Of a stretch of 64,000 bases of DNA, positions 23,337-35,790 are shown one piece after another. The position numbers and the translations under genes were made by a program. This DNA comes from Anaeramoeba flamelloides (lineage: Eukaryota; Metamonada; Anaeramoebidae). The notes beneath the pieces are model-generated. The model did not search any database. It was not told where the DNA came from and worked only from the letters and a program-made list of their open reading frames with translations. The first letter of the stretch is position 1. Each line of letters starts with the position of its first letter. The DNA is taken from the NCBI GenBank assembly GCA_027625915.1, contig JANTQA010000032.1, positions 3,720,001 to 3,784,000 on the forward strand, read 5' to 3'.

Positions 23337-23531
23337 TTCAGTTCCACTTTTAAGATACAAACCTTCAACGAAATTTAAGACACAAAAAAAATCTAAAATC
23401 AAGGCACAAAATTCAAATTCTAATAAAATAATTTTTATAAAAAAAAAATTAAAAAAAAGTTCCTGAATTTGAGATTTTTTTGTACCTTAAATACCGTTCA
23501 AAGTTTGGGTATTAAAAAGTAGAACTGACTG
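23337..23531. mobile_element. MITE family M1, copy 5 (diverged)
   Basis: Left end TTCAGTTCCACTTTTAAGAT is worn, right end AGAACTGACTG is intact and followed by TA. The inner arms are diverged from the consensus. Confidence 0.75.
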
Positions 23532-23574
23532 TATTTATTTATCTAATAACTTCTACATACACACATAAACAAAC

Positions 23575-23676
<102 letters not shown>

Positions 23677-23689
23677 AGGTAATACGACT

Positions 23690-24980
23690 TTTATTTTCAA
23701 AAACGCGAAAGATGTAAAAAAACTCGTTTTTTCACTTTTTTTATATATATTTTTCGTTTCATTCGTTGTTTTGTTTTTTGTTTTTTGAAAAAGTCCTCGA
23801 ATTCTTTTGAAATCACACTTTTCGTTTCTGGGATGTGAAAAAACGGAAACGAAAAAACTTAAAAACATGTAAGAAAAATATTTAAAACATATAAGAATGT
23901 AGTTACTTTAAAATCGTTAGAAAAAAAACGTAAAGATTGTCTTTCTCTCTCTCTCTCTCTTTTTTAAAGTATGTTACTATGTTATCCAATCCAATCCACA
24001 AATAACTTCTTTGTGTTTTTTCAACAATTACCCCCTCTCAATAATATTTTTTATTGATCACAAAAAAAATAATAAAAATTAAAAAATTATTAACTTAAAA
24101 AATTTTTTGTTCACTATTACTAATTTGGAAAAGATGATCAGTAATTTTTTTCCTGTTATGAATTCTCGTTCAATTTATGGACAAAGCAATTCTATAAATC
24201 TTTTTTTGATACTATAAAATCAATTTTACCCCTATTTTTAACATCATCCATCATCATATTTGTTATTTTTAACCAGTTATTTCACAAGGAATCCTTTCCT
24301 AGATTTTGTAAAAGAATGATTTCATTTTTTATTATTTACTTTTTTACAAAATAACTTACAAACAATTCCTTTCGTTGCTTTATTGTCCAAAACCACTACT
24401 TTCTACATTTTTTTTTAAAAATTTTGTTGAAATGATGGAAATACGTTCACCGAATATGTTAAAAGAAGTATAAGTTCTATCACTATTAAATTACTTTTAA
24501 TAATTATTATCTTGTTTCTTTCTAAATTTTACAAATTCTATTATAATCATAATTTACTTTAACATAAAAAATAGAAATTGATGAACCAACAAAGATTAAA
24601 TTACAAAACCCAATTTGTGTGTGATAAATTTGAGAAAAAATCATTTGTATTTAATTGATTTTTATTTTTGTACTTTTCTTTTTTATTTTTTTTTGTGATC
24701 AATCATAAATTTTAGTTTTTAAAAAATATTGAATTTCGCCAAAAAAATTTTAATTTGAAATTTTTTGTTAATTTCCTTTTGGTAACAAGCCATAAAAAAT
24801 ATAAACAATAAAATATTCTTTCTATTATTTTAAACACCTTTATATTTTATTTATTGATTATTTTTTAGTTCAATTATGAAGAATTTTTGAGATGTATTAA
24901 TAGAAAAAACTCTTTAGTCTATGCGGTAAAAACACATGGAATTAGCCCGTTTTTATTTTTTATTTTTCCTTTTAACAAAA
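23690..24980. other. spacer; includes a CT microsatellite
   Basis: A short (TC)n run is at about 23941-23960. The stretch 23690-23850 has more CG dinucleotides than its surroundings. No gene is supported. Confidence 0.35.
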
Positions 24981-24984
24981 ATTT

Positions 24985-25165
24985 AATAAATACATACATA
25001 CATACATATATATATATATATACCTGTGATATATATATATATATATATATAGGTATATCATATCAGAGTTTCGAATTTTACGCGTCGCTCACGCGTGCGC
25101 CAACGTGTTTCATGCCATCAACAAAATCGTCATACCTGTGATATATATTTATATATATTATTATT
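24985..25165. repeat. TA microsatellites around a GC-rich island
   Basis: TA runs alternate with the motif TACCTGTGATATAT (25021-25034 and 25133-25146). Between them, 25064-25132 is unusually GC-rich and CpG-rich (TTTTACGCGTCGCTCACGCG). It stands out from the surrounding AT-rich DNA and may be a small inserted sequence. Confidence 0.6.
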
Positions 25166-25805
25166 ATCATTATTTGCAAGTTTCACAAATACTTTTTTTC
25201 ACATAAATGAGTAAAAATATCAACTTGGTCTAAAAAACACAGTACAAGTACTGAATGAGAGTATTGTATGTAAATACCAATTCATTTGAATCCATTTAAC
25301 CTTGAAAAGCTCGATTTACATTTAGTTCACTTGAAACTGTCCATGATCTGAACAAGCACAGTTTTTTAAGATCTAACCACTACATATTTATCAATTATTT
25401 CTATGAATCCATCCACCTCCCATTTTAATTAATCTTTTACAAAAGAAAAAATAGGAGTAACTTAAACCCTTCAAAAATGGAAATTTGGAATAACTCCAAA
25501 GTTTCCAAAATTAAAGAGGTTACATTTTTATCTTTTTAAAAGTTAAAGAATAATCTACTGAAATAACGAACAAAGTACCTATGATAAGTTTATTTAAAAT
25601 TGTGAGCAACTTTATTGAAAAGTAAAAGTAAAAAAAAAAAAAAAATAGACATTTTTGGTAAATTATTACATAGACAACTAAAAATGAAAATATAAAACTA
25701 GAAAATATCTGAAAGATATTATTTATTCATATTCAAAAAAAGATCTATCTATATATATATATATAACTTAAATTTATATTAAGAATTGTATTTTATATTT
25801 ATTTT

Positions 25806-28800
25806 TTAATAAATCCCATAATATTTTAAATTATTTCTCATTATAGTATCCAAAGCAGCCTTTATAACAAATTCAATATTTTCAGTATTAAGGGCACATG
25901 TTACAAAAGGATAAACATTTCTTTTAGATAGGTTTTTTTTAAATCCACTTGCCGATATGAATTGTTCTTGTATATATACAATAGCATTTTCATAAACTTT
26001 CCCCCCTTTGTACTCGGGGAAACAAACTGAAAGATCAATTTTTTTGATATCTTCTTCGAAAAGATCGTTCTTATTTAAGAATAAAATAATGCTTGAATTT
26101 AAAAACCATGGGGATTTACATATATCACTAAATAAATTTAATGCTTCCTTTTAATTTATAAAATATATGAAAAAGTTAAATTAGCAAAATTAATAACATT
26201 AAAAAAAAAAAAAAAATGGGGGAATAAATAAATTAATAAGAAAATTTACTTCCATGCGATTAACTGAATTATCTTCAATAAGAGTTTGATGATACCCCGT
26301 GAGAGAAACACAAAAGATGATTGCTGATACTTCTTCAAAGCAATGTATCCTAAAGAAAAATAAAAAAGAGTGAGATTATTATTAATAATAATAAATTAAA
26401 ATATAAATCTATGCACTGTTTTTAATAATAATTAAAATTCCAGATAAAGAACTAATAAAAACATATTTTTTTATTAATCATTACGAATATGAATTTTTTT
26501 TTGATATCTGAGAACATTTTATCAGCAAAAATATAATTTAAAATTAATTTATTTTTTTAAATGTTATTATTCTTGAATAAGGTTACAATCAACAATAATA
26601 ACATACTATTTATAATTAGTTTATTATTGGATAATTTTGGTTGCTACCATATAGAATAAAACGAAAAGAATGAATTTTTTTGATTTTGATCTGCATTTAA
26701 TTCAAGATCTAATTTGTTAAATTGACTTTTTTTTTTGTTATTTCTTACTTACCAATAATTTTTTACGTTTTTCAAAAGATTCGTTGAAAAATCTTAGTAA
26801 AACTCTTTTTCAGCCAAATGGACCCAGTTTTATTGAAGAAATAGAACAAATTCTATAAGTTTATTTCAATAGTCTTCTCAATTTTTTTTTTTAATTTTTA
26901 AATAAAAATCATTTTTTCTCATTTATTCAAATTTTTATTTGTTTTTTTTGATACTATATTTTCATTATTGTTTTTTTCTTTTCTTTTTTTTATTTTTATT
27001 TTTTTTAAAAATGAAGTCAAAAAAAAAAATGTTTTAAAATCCAAATAAAACATTAAGAAAATTGAGGCTATGTAATTTGTGTTACAATGTGTACATTTAC
27101 AATTAAAAAATCATATTGTCAACAATTTAAATTTTCTAAATAAATTGAGAAATTTTGTACGAAACGTTCAAATGAAAGTACGCTATTTTTTTTAACATTT
27201 TTTTTTTTTTTTGAAAATTATGGTTTGTTCGTATATTTCTTTTCTGATTATCGACTCTAATCTCGAGGTTTTTTTTTTATTATCTTAGTTCTTATTCATC
27301 TTTCATTTTTTTTAAACTTGTTATATATTAAATATATTATAATCTTTTATTAGGTATACAAATTATTTTTGAATTATGTCCAAAAAACTTTGAAATAATT
27401 TCAAATCAAAATGATAATAAACTCAAGCCCTTATAAAAATAGAGAAGGGTCTAATTTTTCAGTATAACTGATAATTTAACATATTTTTATCAAATATAAT
27501 AAAATAAAAACAATAAAAAAATGTTATATGATAAAGAGATTACATATAGAACAAATTGATTTTTTATCACATTTATTCGCATAAATGTTAAAATTTTATC
27601 ATAAGTACAATAAATTCCAGATTTTTTGAAAAAATTATATTTTCTCAATTTTATCATATCAGCATAATAAAAAAAAATTTTTCAAAAAAAAATAAATATT
27701 TGCAATTTTTGACTTTTTGATAACTTCGCTTATAATAACCACTATGATTGGTTAATAATAGACCTTGGATCAAAAATAATTTTTATAATATTTTTTCAAT
27801 TTAAGTTGGAAAATGACAATTTCCAGTTTAGAATTTTTTTTCAAATTTAATAGTAAAAAATTTAAAATTCTTAATCACGGTTAAGAGGCTATTTTAATAT
27901 CTTTCAAAAGCATTTCAAATCTGATAAATACCTTTCAAATGGGTAATCAATTATTTTGACTAATAAAGAATTATTTATTGATTTAAATTGAAAAAAAGAT
28001 TTTTTTTTGATTTTCCCTTAGGTTTTTTTTAATTTTTGAAATGAACAGAAAATTTAAAAAAATTTTCGGTTTATTTCAAAAAGTAAAAAAAAACCTAGGA
28101 CACTCTCAATGAGGTTTTCCAAAATTTTAAAAGAATGGAGTTAAATCAAATATTTTACTCAATTCTTTTGAATTCTGGAAAACCGCCGTTAGTTTTTCTT
28201 GAGTTTTCTGTTTATCTGTAAAATCAATAGATTTTCGTTAGGTTTTTTTTTTACTTTTTGAAATAAACCGAAAATTTTTTTAAATTTTCTGTTCATTTCA
28301 AAAAGTAAAAAAAACCTAGAACACTTCACAAATAAAATAGAAAACCTCAAAAAAAACCTAGAACACTTCACAGATAAAACAGAAAATCTCAAGTAAAGCT
28401 AGGCACTTGAAGGACACTTCTAGTTAGGTTTCCCAGATTTTAAAAGGTATAGGAAAATCTTAGGATTTTATTCTATTCTTTTGAATCCTAGAAAATCTAG
28501 GCACTCTACGGCACTTGATGGCACTCTATGAATACTTTCGATAATCTATCATCAGTAATTTTTTTTTTTTTTTTTCTGTATTTGAGTTTTTTAAGATGAA
28601 TATAGTGTTTCAAAACCATTAGTTATTATATATTCAAGAAAATATTCTTAAGCCGAATTTAACTAAAATTAATTGTCACATCTAAGTTAAAAAAATTAAC
28701 CCCAAAATATACCCTTTTTTCTAGGCTTAAGACTTTTAAATCGCAATATTATTAACGGCAATGAATATAATAGCCCCAAGATCGTTAAGCATTGGTATAT

Positions 28801-30700
28801 TGGTTAAATTGAAAATAAACTTTAGAAAAAAGGATGAAATAGTAATTGAAAAATAATAGTTTTGTCTAACTTGAAGTTTTCAATTTTAATTTTTTTGAAG
28901 AAATCTTCTGGTAGATTTAAATCTTTTTGTACTATTATAAAACTGAATAAGAAATGGAACAAAATACCTATCAATTTATGGAGAATATGTGATTTGTTGA
29001 GAGAATTCATCAACATTCACTTGGATTAATAATACCTCTAATACAAATTAAGGATTACTGAGGTGCCGTTAAGTTATGCCAAGTGCCTATCTTTTCCAGA
29101 ATTCACATTAAGTAAAATATTTGGTTTTACTCAATTCTTTTAATTTTTGGAAAACCTAACGGCAATTTTTTTTAATTTAAGGAAATGAACAGAAAATTAA
29201 ATAAATTTTGGTTTATTTCAAAAATTATAAAAACCTAATGAAAGTGTCCGTCAAGTGTCGTAAAGTACCTCTCTTTTCCAGAATTTAAAAGAACCGAGCA
29301 AATTCATAGATTTTATCCAATTCTTTTGTATTCTGGAAATCCTAACAGCCGTTTTTTTTTAATTTTAGGAATAAACCAAAAATTTCTTAAATTTTCTGTT
29401 CATTTCAAAAATTAAAAAAAACCTAATGAAAGTGTCCGTCAAGAAAACCTAATGGCGTTTTCCCAGAATACAAAAGAATTGAATAAAATCTAGGATTTTA
29501 CTCGGTTCTTTTAAATTCTGGAAAACCTAACGAAAGTGCCCGTCAAGTGTCTAGGTTTTTTCGAGTTTTTCTGTTTATTCTGTTAAGTGTTCTAGTTTTT
29601 TTTAATTTTTGAAATCAACCAAAATTTTCTTAAATTTTCTGTTAATTTCAAAAACTAAAAAAAACCTAACGGTGAAAAGGTAAACTTTTAGTACGCATCC
29701 TTTAATAGAAAAAAAAAATCCTTATATTTTTTTTCTTTCAGATTAAATCAAGATGAAATAATCAATATTCTTCAAAAATAACCCATACATTTTTAGTAAT
29801 TTTCTAAAAAGTGGGATAAAAGATTTTTGGAATGTATTCGTTATATTTATTCTATTTCATCTTTTAAAATGGGTTTATAAATATTATTCAAAACTTTTTT
29901 TATTAATATTAAGAAATAAGTTATCAGAATTTAAAGATTTTGTTATTTGGAATCACTTAAGTTTGAAAAGAAATTTTTAATAAATGTATTCGAATATATT
30001 TTATTATTATTCTTGATTATAATTGTTTGTAAATCAATTCAAGATTCTATTTTCTTTTTAAAAATTTTATTGCAAAAAAATTTGAAAATAAAAAATGAAA
30101 TAAAAAATAATTTTACCATTTTCTCCTTTCGCTTCTTTGTCCGCCAACATCAATCACATTTAAAACAAAATTTTCAATTTTAAATTTTGCTTCTTCAACT
30201 GCAATGGATTTTACACGCGTACGGAGAACATCTTCATTTGTTGGTAAATAAAACTCTGAAGAAATACGATCAATTTCTTCAAAAAAACTTTAAAAAAAAA
30301 AAAAACAGAATTTATATGAAAAACAAATTAATAAATTGGCATGTTGATTATATAAGTAGATTTAGTATTTAAGAATCAGTTTTTTTTTTTTTTTGAATAA
30401 ATAAATAAATAAAATAAAACATACTATTCTATTGAATCATATAGATGGAATTTTTTATCTTTAAATTCTAAAGATTTTTGTATTCCCGAATCCTGCCACA
30501 GCTCACTTAAACCCGTAGCAATTTCTTCATTCCACAAAAGCCTTTTTTTAGTTTTTTTAATTAAATTTCCAAATTCCTAAAATGAAAGTTAAGCAGAATG
30601 TTTAAAAATAATATATTTGATATTTTTGATTGAATAAATATATAAAAAAATAGAAAATAAACTCCTTTTTGAAAGTAGGGTTGAATTAATTGTTTCTCAG

Positions 30701-30739
<39 letters not shown>

Positions 30740-33700
30740 TAGATAGATAGATAGGTGTCATTCGTGATAGGATTGGCACATTATGGAATTATTACTTTTT
30801 TCACATTTTAAAAAAACTAAGCACTTATCAACTATTAAACCACTAGCAAAAATTCTGATGAAATAGAATAATGAGAAAAAGTTAAAATAAAAAATGTAAA
30901 AAAAAAAAAAATTGAAGTTTCTTTTTTTAAATAAATTTGGGTTTTCAGAAAACGAACAGGATCAAAATAATCTTTGACAATACGGGAATCATATTTATCA
31001 CATAAAACAATGTAGTGTAGAATTTTTTTTAAAACATTATCAACAATAATAACAATGTTGCCTTGGGCTGTTGCTGGATTAATAACTGTTTACCCTTAAA
31101 ATAATTTCAGTTAACAGAACTTAAATCTCTTGCCAATTCAAACAAAAAAACCATCCTTGTCAATTTTTTTCTGAACCATCGCTCCATAAATAATTTTATG
31201 TTAGTATTTATCATTTTATGCAAAAAAAAAAAAAAAAAACGTAAATCACTTGCAAGAAAAATACTTTTGTTTTAAAAGGCAAACAAATACATCCTGTTCT
31301 CGTTTACCAACAAATACCATATTTATGGTTGTATAATCAACAGTTTTAAATTCTCTAAATTTTTTTTAAAATATTTTGATTCTTTCTTTGTCATTTTCAG
31401 TTTGGTTTGTATTACATTCAAAATTTATTTTTTCAGACTTTTTTTTCGAGTTGTTGCTAAATTAATGTATTTGCAAAAAGGGTTGAATAGATCATATGAA
31501 AAAAATACTTTTCTCCAAAATGTTCAAAAATGTAATTTGAACATTTTTTATAGAATTTTTTTAATATCACACACCTCTTTGCATTTCAGATCAAAGTGTC
31601 AAATTTTCAAAAATTAATACAAACATTATTCTCTTTTCGTAAAAACGTTAAATTTGAAAAAGTAAATTGGATTTTCTTGATGAATTCAGAAAAGGATCGA
31701 GAAGATAAAAAAATAAAAACTTGATAAAAACTCTTTAATTCATTCAAATATATTTTTAAAAATCGAAATAGTGGGAATTAGTGGGAAAAGTGCTTTAATT
31801 GTCCTGAAAGTCAATTTTGTGAAAAAAATATTTTTCAAAATTCTCAATTTTTTTTGATAATTATTTTAAAAAAAATTAAAAGGTCATTAGACTCAAAAAA
31901 ACCAATTTAAAATTTCATTTCTAATCCGTTCAGATATTTAAAAATCTTGAATTACTCAATTTTTTTTAAAATAATTAAATAAGATTTTACTTTTTTCTTA
32001 AAAATTTACTAATTCTGAATTATCAATTTTTCACTATCAGAAATTTAAAATTTTTATACATACCTATCAATAATATAACTCTTTATAAATTACTTTAATT
32101 TCAAAATTGAAGATAAATTTCAAAAATAATTTCTAAAAAAAAATAATGCAATTGTCTGAAACAACATAAACTTTGATTGAAAAATATTTTTCATTCTTAA
32201 TTTAAACAAGTTTATTTTGAAATGTGATTTTTCTTTTTGGCTCTTCAAAAAGAAAAGATTTGTTTAAGATATAAGCCAATTCCAGAAAAGTGGTGCTTTT
32301 TTTTTTTACATTTCTTAAAAAATTCTTACTGTTAGCCGTTTTATTTACAAACTTGTAATATCAAATTAGGTGGAATATTAATATTTATTTAATCAACACT
32401 TGATGTATTTATTTTAAAATATATTTATTAAAATATTCCCAAAAAATTAAAAAAAAATTGCACTTTTATTTGGTGAAAACAATACACTGACAATTTCAAT
32501 AAAAAAAAAACAGCTAACATGATAAGTGAATAATTCATTTTTTAAACAATAAAATACAGTTATATGTTTTTCATTCCATTTGAAATCTTTATCAAGAATT
32601 AACCGTCTTAAAAAAACTAATTTTTTCAATCACAAAGAAAAGAATAATCATCATTTTTCTAATATTGAAAAATATTATAAAAATCGTGATCTGAAACTTT
32701 AATATCTTTTATTTATGTTATGTCATACTAAAAAATAAATTGAATTATTCTTAAAAATGAAAAAATGATTGTGAATAATTTTGTATCTTTAAATAATTTT
32801 ATAATGATTGGGTTTAATAAAGATATTTTAAAATAAATTTGCCCTGTTTTTTTTGAAAATAGCTTAGGTTTTTTCATGTCTATTTTGTTGGTTTACTCTT
32901 TGATTAATTTCAACGATCCACCGGAACACATTTCTTGATTCAAAACACAGATTTAATAAAACCAAAAAATTTAATCAAAAAAAAATTGTTCAAAAAAATT
33001 GAAAATTTAACGATTTCAATTCTGATTTGGTTTGGATCTTTTCACAAATAGACTAATTAATGATATTTTGGTTTCATAGTTTCCATATCTTATGGCACCC
33101 AAAAAATCTTTGTTCAGTAATATTCTCTCAATAAAAAATTTTACAAATGATCAGATGTACCTACATTTTTATAATATTAAATGTGTAGGAAGTGGAAATT
33201 TTTCACTTTTCAGATTCTGTGATTTTGGTAGTTCTATTATAAAAATTATTAAAAAAAAATTAGCTTTTTTTTATCATGTGATAATTTTTTTGAGAAACAA
33301 CTAAATTTTATTTTTTGTGTAGGTTTCCGTTTGGGAAAAAAAAGATCAACAGGGTTTTTAATTTGGGAAATTTTTGAAAATTGAAAGTAAGATCAATTAA
33401 TAAAAGAAAAAATCAATGATTAAAAACAAAATTGAAGGTTCAGTTACAAGAACAGTTTTTCTAATACTATCTTTTGGTAAGGGTTTTTCTTTGATTGATC
33501 CAAACTTTGTTTCAGTCAAAGTAGCCCAATTTTTTTTTCAAATGTCAATTATTTTTTATAATTGACCTTTGAAGAACAAATAAGAAATATTTAGGAAAAT
33601 AAACATCAAAGAATAGTTGATATCCATCTTAAATAAAACTAATAATGGAATACATTTTCATAAAAATTGAAAAACCCAAAATTCTTAGGGCCCTATTGAG

Positions 33701-35107
33701 ATAAACACAACAATTTTCATTTTGATCATCAATTGAAGATCCAAAGAAATTTTTAATATAAATCAATCTGATTTTTCTACATTCATTTTTACTGTTTAAG
33801 TACTATTAAAATGACATGTTTTTACCAAGTTACTATCGTTCCTGCAATAATAGAATAAAAATTTATAATGGGTTGGATGTTAATAAGAAATAAAAAAAAA
33901 ACAAGTAAAAATGTGAAAAAATGAGAAAAAAACAAATTTCCAAAATAAATTTTTTTCTTCTAATCCCCATTCAAATCCTTTAAGAACACGTAATTGGAAA
34001 ATTACAATTGTGAACTTTGACTCGAAAACGGTTTACAAAATGGAGGATTCAGTACAATAAGAGTTTTTTTAATACTATCTTTTGGTATGGGCTTTTCTTT
34101 GATTGATCTTATTATTAAAAATTTGTTGAAAAAATTGACTATTTTTGAGATCTCCAAAATCACTCTAATCAATTTGGATTTCAACAAATAAAAAGTAGGC
34201 CTAAATTGTTTTTGTTGATTTGATTGAAAATAATGGAACGAATTATTTTTTGCAGGTATTTGTTTTTTTTTTTTTATTGATTTTAGTTTTCATTTTCAGG
34301 TTCTATTAATGCTTCCAATTAAAAATTGTGTTGATCTTTATTTCCTGTTTCACTTTTTTTCCAAACAGTAATTTCAGATTTGTAAGTTATTGATTTTTTT
34401 GATTTAGTATCACGAAGAAAGATTTGAACTGGGTGCTTGAGAAATTGAAAGAAGTAAAAACTCTTCTTTTTTAATTTCAAAAAATAAGAAAAAAAATAAA
34501 TTACAGAAAGATAATTACTGAGAGAAGAAAGAGTGAAAATTATCAAGAGAAAACTTTTTAAGGATTATAACTCGCTTTTTTTTCTGTTTTTTCTTTGTTT
34601 ACTGAACACAAAGGTTTTTTTTTTGTTTTCATTTTGCGAAATTGTGAAAAACAAAATTTTAAAACTTACTTGTTTTTGTATTGGAATACCTAACCGATCA
34701 GAGCTTTCTAATAAGATTTTCATTTGAGAAACCAAATTTTGGCGTATTAAAGGTATGTATGATTGTAAAAATTCCTCATCAAATTCCCGATCTTGAATTA
34801 ATTGTATTTGCTTAAAAAGTGTCGATTTTCCTGATTCACCAGGGCCTATGATTGTAATTTTAAGCAGTTTGTGTGTTAGGTGAAAATTTCTTAATTGGTT
34901 AACAAGTCATTTTTTGGTTGTCCATAAAAAGAAATGAGAACTAAAAAAGGATTATTAAAAGTCAAAGTGATCGAAATTACCTAAAAGAAGAATCTTTGTT
35001 TCATAGTCTTGTTCTTTTTTATTTTTGTCAAGTTCTTTATCAATGTTATTGCTTGTACGCAAAGCTACTTTTTGATCATCATTTTTTTTGGTTTGGAAAC
35101 ATCCCAT
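25806..35107 (-). CDS. heterotrimeric G-protein alpha subunit, six exons, 355 aa
   Basis: Binds and hydrolyses GTP and relays signals from membrane receptors. Exons 34981-35107, 34670-34845, 30425-30576, 30117-30287, 26250-26349 and 25806-26147 join in phase by GT-AG introns to 355 residues, the usual family length. The start MGC predicts N-myristoylation at Gly2 and palmitoylation at Cys3. Seen in order: P-loop GPGESGKST (consensus GAGESGKST), helical domain ending [12 protein letters not shown], switch [10 protein letters not shown] with the catalytic Arg and Ser in place of the Mg-binding Thr, switch [14 protein letters not shown] with the catalytic Gln, FLNKNDLF (NKxD) and FVTCALNT (TCA). 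The C-terminus YYGIY has no Cys at position -4, so pertussis-toxin modification is not expected. Introns two (30577-34669) and four (26350-30116) are about 4 kb each and repeat-filled. Which receptor or effector it serves cannot be told. Confidence 0.93.
28015..28545. repeat. palindrome cluster P1 in a G-alpha intron
   Basis: Several nested inverted repeats: a GAACAGAAAATTTAAAAAAA / complementary pair, AACCTAG-bounded TTTTTTAC blocks, and TTTAAAAG...CTTTTGAATCC pairs. The phrase CTAGGCACTCTACGGCACTTG recurs in varied form. The cluster abuts the repeat arm at 28550-28900. Confidence 0.6.
28550..28900. repeat. arm-like segment shared with the foldback at 42.4-43.4 kb
   Basis: Matches 43040-43390 in the same order: ATCATCAGTAATTTTTTTTT, CCATTAGTTATTATATATTCAAG, AATTTAACTAAAATTAATTGTCACATC, a shared block with AGGCTTAAGACTTTTAAA, and AAAGGATGAAATAGTAATTGAA. 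No facing arm was found next to it, so this looks like half of a foldback element. Confidence 0.65.
29060..29670. repeat. palindrome cluster P1, second block
   Basis: At least four repeats of a unit reading CCTAACG / GTGTCCGTCAAGTG / TTTTCCAGAATT / TTTACTCAATTCTTTTAATT, each with an internal inverted repeat. Units are diverged, so the block is probably older tandem growth of a foldback core. Confidence 0.65.
30705..30737. repeat. TA microsatellite
   Basis: About 16 TA units followed by a GATAGATAGATA run, inside the second intron of the G-alpha gene. Confidence 0.9.
30945..31410 (-). pseudogene. degenerate coding fragments inside a G-alpha intron
   Basis: On the minus strand, three open patches look like protein: one beginning [20 protein letters not shown] (to KQKYFSCK), one reading [16 protein letters not shown], and one reading [17 protein letters not shown] then [16 protein letters not shown]. 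They are out of frame with one another and interrupted by stops. They are not needed for a full-length G-alpha and fall between its exons. The parent gene is not recognised; a decayed DNA-transposon gene or a host pseudogene are both possible. Confidence 0.35.
32880..33310 (+). repeat. dispersed repeat family R6, copy 2
   Basis: Matches 5150-5400 (see that copy). It runs directly into an R3 copy starting near 33335, so R6 and R3 may be parts of one larger element. Confidence 0.55.
33335..33960 (+). repeat. dispersed repeat family R3, copy 2
   Basis: Very similar to 43395-44110 over most of its length, including TTCTAATACTATCTTTTGG, GTAAGGGTTTTTCTTTGATT, TTTATAATTGACCTTTGAAG, GAATAGTTGATATCCATCTT and ATTTTCATTTTGATCATCAA. 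High similarity suggests recent copying. Confidence 0.7.
33990..34190 (+). repeat. dispersed repeat family R3, copy 3 (short form)
   Basis: Contains GGAGGATTCAGTACAATAAG, TAATACTATCTTTTGGTATG, GATTGATCTTATTATTAAAA and GAGATCTCCAAAATCACTCT. The reverse complement of nearly this whole segment is at 35570-35715, so the two flank the first two G-alpha exons as an inverted pair. Confidence 0.7.
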
Positions 35108-35409
35108 AATAAAAAGATTTGTTGGTTTTGCTAAAATGAAAAAAAATAACACTTTAACTTTAAAAGTTGTTGTTGTAATGTTTAGAATTTGTTATCTAAC
35201 AAAGATTACCTTTTGCTTTTGAATAAATTTAAATTAGTTTTACCTTTAGTGAAATGTTCTTGAACAACTATTTTCATAAAGTGTTGTACGATTAGAGGTT
35301 ATTTCAAAAAAACTCTTTACTTTTTTGAGGTGATGAAAAACTTTATTTTTTTTTCAACAAACTTTGGTTAAAGATAATGAACAAAGTCTTGTTTTATTTT
35401 TTCTTGGTT

Positions 35410-35790
35410 GATCGATTTCCGTCTTACAATTTGGGAAAAAAAGCAAAACCGGAAAAAAGTTCAAATTGATTTTTAATTTTTACACGTTATTGAAAATGAA
35501 AAGTAAAATCGATTAATGGTAGAAAAAATTATCTTCAAAGAATAAATCACTAGATCATTATCAACAATTACAATTTAGGACTACTTTTTATTTCTTGAAA
35601 TCCAAATTGATTAGTGTGATTTTGGAGATCTCAAAAATAGTCAATTTTTTCAACAAATTTTTAATAATAAGATCAATCAAAGAAAAGCCCATACCAAAAG
35701 ATAGTATTAGAACAACTACTATTGTGTGGAATACTCCCTTTTGTTTTTAATGATTTAATTTTTCTTTTATTCATTGATCTTACTTTTGAG
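35410..35790. repeat. dispersed repeat family R3, copy 4 with facing ends
   Basis: Its left part (TTGGGAAAAAAAGCAAAACC ... GTAAAATCGATTAATGG) is in the same orientation as copy 2, while its right part (AACAACTACTATTGTGTGGA ... TTCATTGATCTTACTTTTGA) is reversed, giving terminal inverted repeats of about 100 bp. It lies just upstream of the G-alpha start codon. Confidence 0.65.

Noticed and set aside
30187-30372. Plus-strand frame overlapping the fourth G-alpha exon
   Set aside because: The minus strand here encodes the conserved switch I region, so the plus frame is a by-product.
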